This document shows, one piece after another, positions 1 through 5,750 of a stretch of DNA of 18,019 bases. Positions within the stretch are counted from its first letter, which is position 1, and the number at the start of each line of letters is the position of its first letter. Made by a program: the position numbers and the translations under genes. Under the pieces are notes generated by a model. It had not been told where the DNA came from. It did no database searches and saw only the letters and a list, made by a program, of their open reading frames with translations. The stretch comes from CAZSPT01 sp964608895 (GTDB lineage: Bacteria > Patescibacteriota > Patescibacteriia > 2-01-FULL-39-33). The stretch lies in contig CAZSPT010000014.1 of the NCBI GenBank assembly GCA_964608895.1, forward strand, positions 1 through 18,019, read 5' to 3'.

Positions 1-939
1 GATCATCTCCGGGCGGCCAGTTTTATTCTAGCTGAAGGAGTCGCTCCTTCCAATCTTGAACAAGGCTATATCCTTAGACGATTGATTCGCCGAGCGATCC
101 GCTATGGCCGGCAGTTGGGAATTAAAGAATCTTTTAGCTTTAAAATAGCGGAAATAGTAATTTCCGAAATGGGCGGCTATTATCCCGAACTTAGAAAAAA
201 CCGAGATTTTATCAGCGAACAACTGGTTACTGAAGAAGAAAAATTTAATAAAACTCTTGAAAAAGGATTAATAAAATTTGAAAAAATTAGCCAAGGCGGG
301 ATTTCCGGAAAAGAAGCTTTTGTTTTATTCGCCAGCTATGGCTTTCCCTTGGAAATGACAACTGAATTAGCTAAAGAAAAAGGACTGGAAGTCAACCAGG
401 AAGAGTTTGAAAAAGAATTCAAAAAACATCAAAAAGTTTCTCGTCGGGGAGCGGAAAAAAAATTTAAAGGCGGTCTGGCCGACAATAGTGAACTAACAGC
501 TAAAATGCATACGGCGACCCATCTTCTTTTAGCCGCTCTCCGACGGGTTTTAGGCGACAAGGTTTCGCAAAAAGGAGCTAATATCACCAACGAACGAATT
601 CGGTTTGATTTTTCCCATGAGGAAAAACTTACTCCCGAACAAAAACAGCAAGTTGAAAACTTGGTTAACCAAGTGATAGAAAAAGATTTGCCGGTTGACT
701 GTCAAGAAATGCCTTTGGAAGAAGCAAAAAAACTCGGGGCGATTGGAATTTTTCAAGATAAATACGGTGAAAAGGTAAAAGTATACACTATTAAAGACCC
801 GGAGGGTAAAGAAATTTTTTCCCGAGAAATTTGCGGCGGCCCCCACGCCAGCCGAACCGGAGAGCTCGGAAAATTTAAAATTATCAAAGAAACTTCAAGC
901 AGCGCTGGAATTCGGAGAATTAAAGCGATTTTAGAATAA
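1..939 (+). CDS. alaS: Alanyl-tRNA synthetase, C-terminal 312 residues (5' end outside window)
   Basis: Class II synthetase that charges tRNA-Ala and hydrolyses mischarged Ser/Gly-tRNA. The frame is open from base 1. The first residues (DHLRAASFILAEGV, then GYILRRLIRRAIRYG) match the end of the AlaRS catalytic and tRNA-recognition region. The editing domain follows, with its zinc-type ligands visible: HTATH at fragment residues 170-174 and CGGPH at 278-282 (the usual form is CGGTH). The protein stops about 30 residues after this motif, at AGIRRIKAILE. The C-terminal C-Ala (DHHA1-like) domain found in most bacterial AlaRS, roughly 250-400 further residues, is therefore absent. The stop is TAA with no sign of frameshift, because the following sequence is the ribosome-binding site of the next gene. 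Identification is firm; the catalytic N-terminus cannot be judged here. Confidence 0.97.
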   Translation, partial: DHLRAASFILAEGVAPSNLEQGYILRRLIRRAIRYGRQLGIKESFSFKIAEIVISEMGGYYPELRKNRDFISEQLVTEEEKFNKTLEKGLIKFEKISQGGISGKEAFVLFASYGFPLEMTTELAKEKGLEVNQEEFEKEFKKHQKVSRRGAEKKFKGGLADNSELTAKMHTATHLLLAALRRVLGDKVSQKGANITNERIRFDFSHEEKLTPEQKQQVENLVNQVIEKDLPVDCQEMPLEEAKKLGAIGIFQDKYGEKVKVYTIKDPEGKEIFSREICGGPHASRTGELGKFKIIKETSSSAGIRRIKAILE

Positions 940-955
940 CAGAGGAGGGAAGACA

Positions 956-1216
956 GTGGATAAAAAAAAGTTTTTTCAGAGAAGGCGATTTTGGCTGATT
1001 TCAATCAACTATCAGAACGGAATTTTCTTTTTTTTCAATATTGAAACAAAAGAATACTTCCAATGTTCTTTAGGGGCGGTAATAGCTAAAAAAATATCCC
1101 CGGAAAAAGTTCAAAAAAAGCAAGAATTTCGGGACCTTTCCAAAAACTCTCTTCTTTTTTCCTCTATCAGTGAAATAAAAGAAAGAGTGGCGGGATTAAT
1201 CGGTTTTGGGGGATAA
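956..1216 (+). CDS. Hypothetical protein, 86 aa, GTG start
   Basis: I do not recognise this protein. The start is a GTG at 956, chosen because a strong Shine-Dalgarno (GAGGAGGGA, 941-949) sits just upstream and no ATG is available. It begins 16 bp after the alaS stop, so it is probably co-transcribed with alaS, and an intrinsic terminator follows 4 bp after its stop. The N-terminus is basic (DKKKFFQRRRF). A short hydrophobic stretch (GIFFFFNI) around residues 23-30 is too short for a confident membrane span, and the C-terminal half is charged and predicted helical. It looks soluble and globular, with no cysteine motif. That it is a real gene is inferred from the ribosome-binding site and placement; its function is unknown. 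Confidence 0.7.
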   Translation: MDKKKFFQRRRFWLISINYQNGIFFFFNIETKEYFQCSLGAVIAKKISPEKVQKKQEFRDLSKNSLLFSSISEIKERVAGLIGFGG

Positions 1217-1218
1217 AA

Positions 1219-1250
1219 TAAAATCAGCACAAAATGCTGATTTTTTTTAA
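1219..1250 (+). terminator. Intrinsic terminator of the alaS unit
   Basis: A perfect 9-bp stem AAATCAGCA (1221-1229) / TGCTGATTT (1235-1243) with loop CAAAA is followed by a run of T to 1248. It sits directly after the 86-aa gene and separates the alaS unit from the ribosomal operon. Confidence 0.9.
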
Positions 1251-1291
1251 CTGAATTTACCTTATAATATCGCGCCTTGTTTTCTTGTTTC

Positions 1292-1320
1292 TTGACGAAA
1301 TTTTAATTTCTCTGTAAGAT
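1292..1320 (+). promoter_or_regulatory. Possible upstream promoter of the infA operon
   Basis: TTGACG (1292-1297), 17 bp, then TAAGAT (1315-1320) with TG just before it. This is a fair sigma-70-like match upstream of the stronger promoter at 1347. The 8-mer TGTAAGAT recurs at 1329-1336, so the signal may instead be a protein-binding repeat. Confidence 0.4.
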
Positions 1321-1346
1321 AGGATTATTGTAAGATTTTCTAAAAG

Positions 1347-1374
1347 TTGACAAAAAAAGCGAATTTGCTATAAT
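1347..1374 (+). promoter_or_regulatory. Main promoter of the infA-rpsI operon
   Basis: Consensus TTGACA (1347-1352), 16-bp spacer, TATAAT (1369-1374), with an extended -10 (TGC at 1366-1368). Transcription should start near 1381, leaving a leader of about 140 nt before infA. Confidence 0.88.
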
Positions 1375-1409
1375 AATCTTATCCTAATGGATAGTAAAAA
1401 CAGCTTTAA

Positions 1410-1467
1410 TTAACTAAAAATTCTGGAGAAAGTCTTTTGGAAGACATCCAGAGTTTGGTTGGTTTAA
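1410..1467 (+). promoter_or_regulatory. Structured leader RNA upstream of infA
   Basis: Within the leader of the ribosomal operon, 1410-1467 folds into one long hairpin. The apex is GTCTT (1432-1436) / AAGAC (1441-1445) with loop TTGG. Below a GAAA/A internal loop comes CTGGA (1423-1427) / TCCAG (1447-1451). An A-rich arm (1410-1422) pairs with 1452-1467 using several G-U pairs and two small bulges. Such leaders often carry binding sites for ribosomal proteins or attenuation signals. The stem is seen in the sequence; a regulatory role is inferred. No T-run follows the hairpin directly. Confidence 0.55.
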
Positions 1468-1523
1468 CTACTGATTTTTGTCTTTAACTCTCTTTTTTTA
1501 AGGGAATTTAAAAAAAATTAGGA

Positions 1524-1766
1524 ATGGTAAAATCAAAACAAGATCAAACTCCTGATTCAAAGGATTTTCTTGAAGTTGACGGGGAGATCGTTGAACTACT
1601 GCCGGCGGCGACTTTTAAAGTCAAGCTGGATAACGGCCATGAGATTTTAGCCCATCTTTCGGGCCGGATAAGGATGTTTAATATCCGGCTGCTGCCGGGC
1701 GATCGGGTGAAACTGCAAATCCCTCCCTATGATTTAAACAAAGGCCGAATCACTTATCGTTATTAA
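1524..1766 (+). CDS. infA: Translation initiation factor IF-1
   Basis: IF-1 binds the A site of the 30S subunit during initiation. The 80-residue protein is a single S1-like OB fold. DGEIVELLPAATFKVKLDNG (19-38), then HEILAHLSGRIRMFNIRLLPGD, follow the family pattern closely, including the AHLSGRIR segment and the GDRVKLQIPPYDLNKGRITYRY ending. It is about 8 residues longer than the usual 71-72, owing to a charged N-terminal extension (MVKSKQDQTPDSKD). The AGG next to the ATG is too close to act as a normal Shine-Dalgarno; an AAGGGAA lies about 17 nt upstream. It is the first gene of the ribosomal operon. Confidence 0.97.
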   Translation: MVKSKQDQTPDSKDFLEVDGEIVELLPAATFKVKLDNGHEILAHLSGRIRMFNIRLLPGDRVKLQIPPYDLNKGRITYRY

Positions 1767-1801
1767 AGTAAAGATTGGATAAAAATCAAGAATAAAATAA
1801 A

Positions 1802-1828
1802 TCCGCCCGGTCCGGGGCTGTTGGCGGA
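1802..1828 (+). other. GC-rich hairpin between infA and rpmJ
   Basis: TCCGCC (1802-1807) pairs perfectly with GGCGGA (1823-1828), in a 78-bp gap that is otherwise A+T-rich. An inner CCC/GGG alternative exists. There is no T-run, so it is not a terminator. It could be a processing site or a translational operator for the downstream ribosomal genes. The hairpin is seen; the role is inferred. Confidence 0.4.
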
Positions 1829-1844
1829 GATAATTTCCAACTGT

Positions 1845-1958
1845 ATGAAAGTAAGGTCTTCAGTGAAAAAAATTTGCAAAGACTGCCAAGTTATCCGTCG
1901 AAAAAAACGGCTAGTGGTTATTTGTAAAAACCCCCGGCATAAACAACGTCAAAGGTAA
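1845..1958 (+). CDS. rpmJ: 50S ribosomal protein L36 (bL36)
   Basis: A 37-residue protein, MKVRSSVKKICKDCQVIRRK to RHKQRQR, with the classic bL36 arrangement. The zinc-ribbon ligands of the C+ form are intact: Cys11, Cys14, Cys27 and a His near position 32. It lies between infA and rpsM as in most bacteria. The gene ends in TAA 11 bp before the rpsM ATG. No Shine-Dalgarno is evident upstream. Confidence 0.95.
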   Translation: MKVRSSVKKICKDCQVIRRKKRLVVICKNPRHKQRQR

Positions 1959-1969
1959 ATGCGCAAAAT

Positions 1970-2362
1970 ATGGCTGTAAGAATCGCCGGAACAATTCTTC
2001 CAAACAATAAAAGAGTGGTTGTCGGACTAACCTATATTTTCGGTATTGGGCAAAATCTTGCCGAAAAAATAGTCGCCGAAGCCGGAATTGACCCAAATAT
2101 CCGAGTTAAAGATATTGACGAAACTCAAGCAAACACCCTCCGGACCATTGTTGAAAAAAAACACCGAGTTGAAGGAGAGCTTAAGCGAGAAATTTCCGGT
2201 AATATCAAACGGCTTAAAGAAATTAAGAGTTATCGAGGAAGCCGGCATTCAAAAAATCTTCCGGTCCGCGGCCAGCAAACCCAAACCAACAGCCGAACTA
2301 TTCGGGGAAATGTCCGGCGGACAATGGGTTCTGGTCGAAAAGACTCCCTCCAAAAAACTTAA
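1970..2362 (+). CDS. rpsM: 30S ribosomal protein S13 (uS13)
   Basis: A 130-residue protein of the 30S head that contacts tRNA and the inter-subunit bridges. The start MAVRIAGTILPNNKRVVVGLTYIFGIG is typical of uS13. The helix-two-turns-helix region follows, and the basic tail with SYRGSRHSKNLPVRGQQTQTNSRT and RRTMGSGRK is family-typical. Its length is close to the usual 115-125. The upstream sequence (GCGCAAAAT) contains no Shine-Dalgarno. A second open frame inside the gene (2088-2366) is a shadow. Confidence 0.97.
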   Translation: MAVRIAGTILPNNKRVVVGLTYIFGIGQNLAEKIVAEAGIDPNIRVKDIDETQANTLRTIVEKKHRVEGELKREISGNIKRLKEIKSYRGSRHSKNLPVRGQQTQTNSRTIRGNVRRTMGSGRKDSLQKT

Positions 2363-2372
2363 TTGACTTAAT

Positions 2373-2861
2373 ATGACCGCTCAAGAAGCAAAAACCAAAC
2401 CAGCGGCGGAAAATTCGGTTCCGGCCGAATCTCAAGATTTTTCAACGACCGCTCAAACGAAAAAAAAGACTCAAACGGAAAAAAAGAAAAGAAAAAAAGG
2501 AACAGCCAGCCGCCAAGTGAGTTCCGGCCGAGCTTATATTAAAGCAACCTACAATAACACTATTGTTACCTTTACCGACCAGCAGGGGAATGTTTTGGCT
2601 TGGTCGTCGGCCGGGCAATGCGGCTTCAAAGGGCCGAAAAAGTCAACACCCTACGCCGCCAGTGTTATTACTAAAAACGCCTGCGAACGGGTTAAAAAAT
2701 ACGGCTTAAAAGAAGTGGCGGTTATGGTAAAAGGAGTCGGATCCGGTCGGGAGGCGGCGGTTAGAGCTTTGAACGCCAACGGAATGATTGTTGCTGAAAT
2801 AAAGGATATTACCCCAATACCTCATAACGGTTGCCGGGCTCCAAAACCTCGAAGAGTTTAA
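2373..2861 (+). CDS. rpsK: 30S ribosomal protein S11 (uS11) with lysine-rich N-terminal extension
   Basis: A platform protein of the 30S subunit next to the mRNA exit. The core from about residue 46 (ASRQVSSGRAYIKATYNNTI) through GFKGPKKSTPYAAS to the C-terminal HNGCRAPKPRRV matches uS11. At 162 residues it is about 30 longer than usual, because of a low-complexity N-terminal extension (first ~45 residues) that ends in a run of lysines. The first ATG after rpsM is used; AATTGACTTAAT in front of it has no Shine-Dalgarno. Internal in-frame starts near the core are lacking, so the extension is probably translated. Confidence 0.96.
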   Translation: MTAQEAKTKPAAENSVPAESQDFSTTAQTKKKTQTEKKKRKKGTASRQVSSGRAYIKATYNNTIVTFTDQQGNVLAWSSAGQCGFKGPKKSTPYAASVITKNACERVKKYGLKEVAVMVKGVGSGREAAVRALNANGMIVAEIKDITPIPHNGCRAPKPRRV

Positions 2862-2873
2862 TAATTTTATAAA

Positions 2874-3500
2874 ATGGCAATAAACGATCTTCAATGTAAA
2901 AAATGCCGTCGGGCCGGAGAAAAACTTTTTCTAAAAGGGGAAAAGTGCTTTTCGGCTCAATGCCCGATGATTAAAAAGAATTTTCCGCCGGGCGTCCACG
3001 GTCAAAAAGGCCGGGGACGAATTAGCGAATACGGCCGCCAGTTAATTGAAAAACAAAAGACAAAATGGATTTACGGCATTCAAGAAAGGCAATTCAAAAA
3101 ATATTTTGAAGAAGCTTTAAAAAAGAAAGGTAACACCAGCGAGCTTTTTTTTCAGAAATTGGAAACCCGAATTGATAATATTGTCTATCGGCTTGGCCTG
3201 GCCGGCTCCCGGCGTCAGGCTCGACAGCTGGTCAGCCACGGCCATTTCAAAGTTAATGGCCGGAAAGTAACTATTCCTTCTCATCGCCTGAAGGTCGGCG
3301 ACACTATTGCTGTCCGACCCAAAAGTCAAGAAAGCCCGATTTTTCAAAATTATCAAGAAAAACTGAAAGAACGGGAAGTGCCGGCCTGGCTGAGCTTTGA
3401 ACTTGAAGATTTAACCGGAAAAATAACCAACCAGCCGAAATTGGAAGATATTGAAACCGGAATTGACTGGCGAATGATTGTTGAATTTTATTCAAGATAA
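2874..3500 (+). CDS. rpsD: 30S ribosomal protein S4 (uS4), zinc-binding form
   Basis: A primary 16S rRNA-binding protein that nucleates assembly of the 30S body. It is 208 residues, the normal length. The N-terminus carries the zinc-type cysteine set Cys8, Cys11, Cys25, Cys30 (CKKC, then CFSAQC). The S4 RNA-binding domain is evident at LETRIDNIVYRLGLAGSRRQ (about residues 97-116) and ARQLVSHGHFKVNGRKV. In other bacteria S4 can repress the alpha operon; no E. coli-type pseudoknot is obvious before rpsM here. Confidence 0.97.
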   Translation: MAINDLQCKKCRRAGEKLFLKGEKCFSAQCPMIKKNFPPGVHGQKGRGRISEYGRQLIEKQKTKWIYGIQERQFKKYFEEALKKKGNTSELFFQKLETRIDNIVYRLGLAGSRRQARQLVSHGHFKVNGRKVTIPSHRLKVGDTIAVRPKSQESPIFQNYQEKLKEREVPAWLSFELEDLTGKITNQPKLEDIETGIDWRMIVEFYSR

Positions 3501-3531
3501 ATTTAAAAAAAATAATTGGGGGATTAAAATT

Positions 3532-4449
3532 ATGGAAATCACTCTGCCTAAAAAATTCCTGATTGAAGAAGAAGAAAAAAACAAAAAAGCCAAGGTAATT
3601 ATTGAACCCTGTATTTCCGGCTACGGCCTAACCTTGGGCAACGCTCTTCGCCGGGTACTTCTCTCCTCTTTACCGGGAGGAGCGGCGATTTCAGTAAAAA
3701 TCAAGAACGCCCAGCACGAATTCACCACTTTGGAAAATGTCAAAGAAGATTTGGTTGAAATCGCTCTTAATTTAAAGCAACTTAGATTTCGAGTTCACAG
3801 CGATGAACCGGTTGTTTTAAAATTAACAGCCGAAGGTGAGAAAAAAATCACTGCCAAAGATGTTGAAGAAAATTCCGAGGTGGAAGTAATTAATAAAGAC
3901 TTGACAATCGCCACTTTAACGGATAAACAGGCAAAATTAGAAATGGAAATCACGGTTGCCAAAGGAGTCGGTTATCTTCCGACAGAAGAGCAGGGGAAAA
4001 ACCGAGAAAAAGAAATCGGAGAAATTCTTCTGGACGCCATTTTCACTCCGGTTCTTAACGTCGGCTTGGAAGTTGAACCGACCCGGGTCGGCCAACAAAT
4101 GGACTATGACAAAATAATTTTGGATATTGAAACCGACGGAACCGTTTCTCCGGAAACAGCCGTTCAAAAAGCGGCTGAAATTCTGGCCAACCAATTTAGC
4201 TGGATTGTTGAAGGCGGCCGGGAAGAAATTGAACCAGTTGATAATGAAGCTCCGGTTATTCTGCCTGAAACCGAAGTCCAAGAGACAACCGCCGAATCAG
4301 CCGAAAATCCCGAAATTAATGAACAGAATCAGGAAGAAAAAAAGGAATCAGAAGAAGACGGAGACAGCGACGAAGAAAATTCTAAACAAGAAACCGAAGA
4401 AGCCGAGAATAAGCCGAAAAAAAGAGGCCGGCCAAAGAAGGAACAATAA
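3532..4449 (+). CDS. rpoA: RNA polymerase alpha subunit lacking the alpha-CTD, with acidic AT-hook-like tail
   Basis: Alpha dimerises and nucleates RNA polymerase assembly. Residues 1 to about 228 are a complete alpha-NTD: EPCISGYGLTLGNALRRVLL (25-44), LPGGAAI, HEFTTLENVKED and GYLPTEEQ. The expected alpha-CTD, with its helix-hairpin-helix contacts to UP-element DNA and activators, is missing. Residues 229-305 are instead a low-complexity tail, about one third Glu/Asp, ending in KPKKRGRPKKEQ. The RGRP core (298-301) flanked by lysines resembles an AT-hook, a minor-groove A/T-DNA binder. The ATG at 3532 is preferred over an in-frame ATG at 3478 because GGGGGA (3518-3523) is well placed and the protein then starts like other alphas (MEITLPKKF). 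The frame stays open from NTD to tail with no frameshift. Confidence 0.95.
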   Translation: MEITLPKKFLIEEEEKNKKAKVIIEPCISGYGLTLGNALRRVLLSSLPGGAAISVKIKNAQHEFTTLENVKEDLVEIALNLKQLRFRVHSDEPVVLKLTAEGEKKITAKDVEENSEVEVINKDLTIATLTDKQAKLEMEITVAKGVGYLPTEEQGKNREKEIGEILLDAIFTPVLNVGLEVEPTRVGQQMDYDKIILDIETDGTVSPETAVQKAAEILANQFSWIVEGGREEIEPVDNEAPVILPETEVQETTAESAENPEINEQNQEEKKESEEDGDSDEENSKQETEEAENKPKKRGRPKKEQ

Positions 4450-4455
4450 TTTTTT

Positions 4456-4824
4456 ATGCGGCATCAAAAAAAAGGAAAAAGTTTAGGCCGAACCAAGGCG
4501 CCGAGAGAAGCTTTATTAAAAAATCTGGCGACCAATCTTTTAATTTACGAAAAAATCACCACCACTGAAGCAAAAGCCAAAGCGACTAGGCCGCTGGTTG
4601 AAAAAATAATCACTTTAGGCAAAAAAGATACTTTGGCCAACCGTCGTCAAGCTCTGAAAAAACTTACCGGAGAAAAAACTGTTAAAAAACTTTTTGAAGC
4701 AATCGGACCAAAGTACCGGAGTCGCCCGGGCGGCTACACCAGAATAACCAAACTGCCGCCCAGAAAAAGCGACGGAGCCAGAATGGCTTGTTTGGAGTTG
4801 GTTGAAGATAAAAATAACAGTTAG
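4456..4824 (+). CDS. rplQ: 50S ribosomal protein L17 (bL17)
   Basis: A 122-residue 50S protein near the exit tunnel. MRHQKKGKSLGRTKAPREAL and LLKNLATNLLIYEKITTTEAKAKATRPLVEK are near-standard bL17. It follows rpoA by 6 bp, as in most bacteria, with only AATTTTTT before its ATG and hence no Shine-Dalgarno. The stop is TAG, one of only two non-TAA stops in the window. Confidence 0.97.
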   Translation: MRHQKKGKSLGRTKAPREALLKNLATNLLIYEKITTTEAKAKATRPLVEKIITLGKKDTLANRRQALKKLTGEKTVKKLFEAIGPKYRSRPGGYTRITKLPPRKSDGARMACLELVEDKNNS

Positions 4825-4826
4825 CA

Positions 4827-5210
4827 ATGCCTGGAAAAACCACTAACAAATCTCGAAAAATAGTCAGAAAACACCGTCAGATTGACGCCAGCGGCCGGCC
4901 ACTCGGTCGGTTGGCGAGTGAGATTGCTATCCTGCTCCGGGGTAAAAACAAGCCTAATTTTGAAACCAATCAAGATTGCGGTGATTTTGTTGAAGTCGCT
5001 AATTGTCAAAAAATTAAGTTCACCGGTAAAAAACTGAATCAAAAAGAATATTTAAGGCATTCTAATTATCCCGGCGGACTGAAACGCCGGAAGATGAGCG
5101 AGGTTTTTGCCAAAAATCCGGAAAAAGTTTTAGAACGGGCGGTTTGGGGGATGCTTCCAAAAAACCGCTTAAGAACCAAAATGTTTAAAAGATTAAAAAT
5201 TACTAAATAG
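4827..5210 (+). CDS. rplM: 50S ribosomal protein L13 (uL13)
   Basis: An early-assembly 50S protein. DASGRPLGRLASEIAILLRGKNKPNF (about 20-45), GDFVEVANCQKIKFTGKK and the C-terminal VWGMLPKNRLRTKMFKRLKI are diagnostic. At 127 residues it is slightly shorter than the usual ~142, lacking the final extension. It starts 2 bp after the rplQ stop, so the two genes are probably translationally coupled. The stop is TAG. Confidence 0.97.
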   Translation: MPGKTTNKSRKIVRKHRQIDASGRPLGRLASEIAILLRGKNKPNFETNQDCGDFVEVANCQKIKFTGKKLNQKEYLRHSNYPGGLKRRKMSEVFAKNPEKVLERAVWGMLPKNRLRTKMFKRLKITK

Positions 5211-5221
5211 CGAAAAAAAAA

Positions 5222-5656
5222 ATGGCTGTTTCTGAAAAAACTTCCAAAGAGGTGAAGAATAAAACAAAAAAATTTATCTATGCCAAGGGAGCCCGGAAAA
5301 ACGCGGTCGCCCAGGTTCGCCTTTATCTTCAAGGAGAAGGAAAGTTAACCGTTAATCAAAAAAAAATAAACGAATATTTTCCAAATCCTTCTCTTCAGAA
5401 AAAAATTACCAATCCGTTGGAAATCGCCGGCCGCCGCGAAAATATTGATTGCTCAATTAAAGTTCACGGAAGCGGTTTGAGCAGCCAGGCCGAAGCTTGC
5501 CGCCACGGAATTAGTCGAGCTTTGGTTAAACTTGACCAAGAGCTTAAGCCGATTTTTAAAGCCGAAAAGTTTCTTACCCGGGACCCTCGGATGAAAGAGC
5601 GGAAAAAGCCCGGCTTAAAGCGAGCCCGGCGAAGCCCTCAATGGAGTAAACGTTAA
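5222..5656 (+). CDS. rpsI: 30S ribosomal protein S9 (uS9)
   Basis: A 30S head protein whose C-terminal tail reaches the P-site tRNA. GARKNAVAQVRLYLQGEGKLTVN and the ending RMKERKKPGLKRARRSPQWSKR match uS9, with the terminal Lys-Arg intact. An N-terminal extension of about 20 lysine-rich residues brings the length to 144, against about 130. It pairs with rplM as is usual in bacteria. The upstream sequence is a poly-A run without Shine-Dalgarno. It is the last gene of the operon. Confidence 0.97.
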   Translation: MAVSEKTSKEVKNKTKKFIYAKGARKNAVAQVRLYLQGEGKLTVNQKKINEYFPNPSLQKKITNPLEIAGRRENIDCSIKVHGSGLSSQAEACRHGISRALVKLDQELKPIFKAEKFLTRDPRMKERKKPGLKRARRSPQWSKR

Positions 5657-5679
5657 ACCGTTTTAAAATAACGCCGTTT

Positions 5680-5711
5680 AAAAGCCGTCCGGAAGGATGG
5701 CTTTTTATTTT
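5680..5711 (+). terminator. Intrinsic terminator of the ribosomal operon
   Basis: AAAGCCGTCC (5681-5690) and GGATGGCTTT (5695-5704) form a 10-bp stem with one G-U pair around a GGAA tetraloop. The stem is followed by TTATTTTT. Confidence 0.9.
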
Positions 5712-5714
5712 TGG

Positions 5715-5743
5715 TTGAAATAAAATTCAACTTCCCCTAAAAT
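5715..5743 (+). promoter_or_regulatory. Promoter of the helicase-nuclease gene, apparently leaderless
   Basis: TTGAAA (5715-5720), a 17-bp spacer and TAAAAT (5738-5743). The first purine at a normal start distance is A5751, which is the first base of the ATG, so the mRNA would have no 5' leader. The -35 lies immediately after the T-tract of the previous terminator. Confidence 0.7.
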
Positions 5744-5750
5744 AGAAACT

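Noticed and set aside
2088..2366. A 92-codon frame inside rpsM
   Set aside because: It overlaps a clearly identified S13 gene in another frame and matches nothing; a shadow of lysine-rich coding.
3478..3531. Longer rpoA starting at 3478
   Set aside because: It overlaps the rpsD end, adds a non-homologous 18 residues, and ATG 3532 has a good GGGGGA ribosome-binding site.
4127..4486. A 119-codon lysine/proline-rich frame over the rpoA tail
   Set aside because: An artefact of the Glu/Lys-rich codons of the rpoA tail read in another frame; no start signal.
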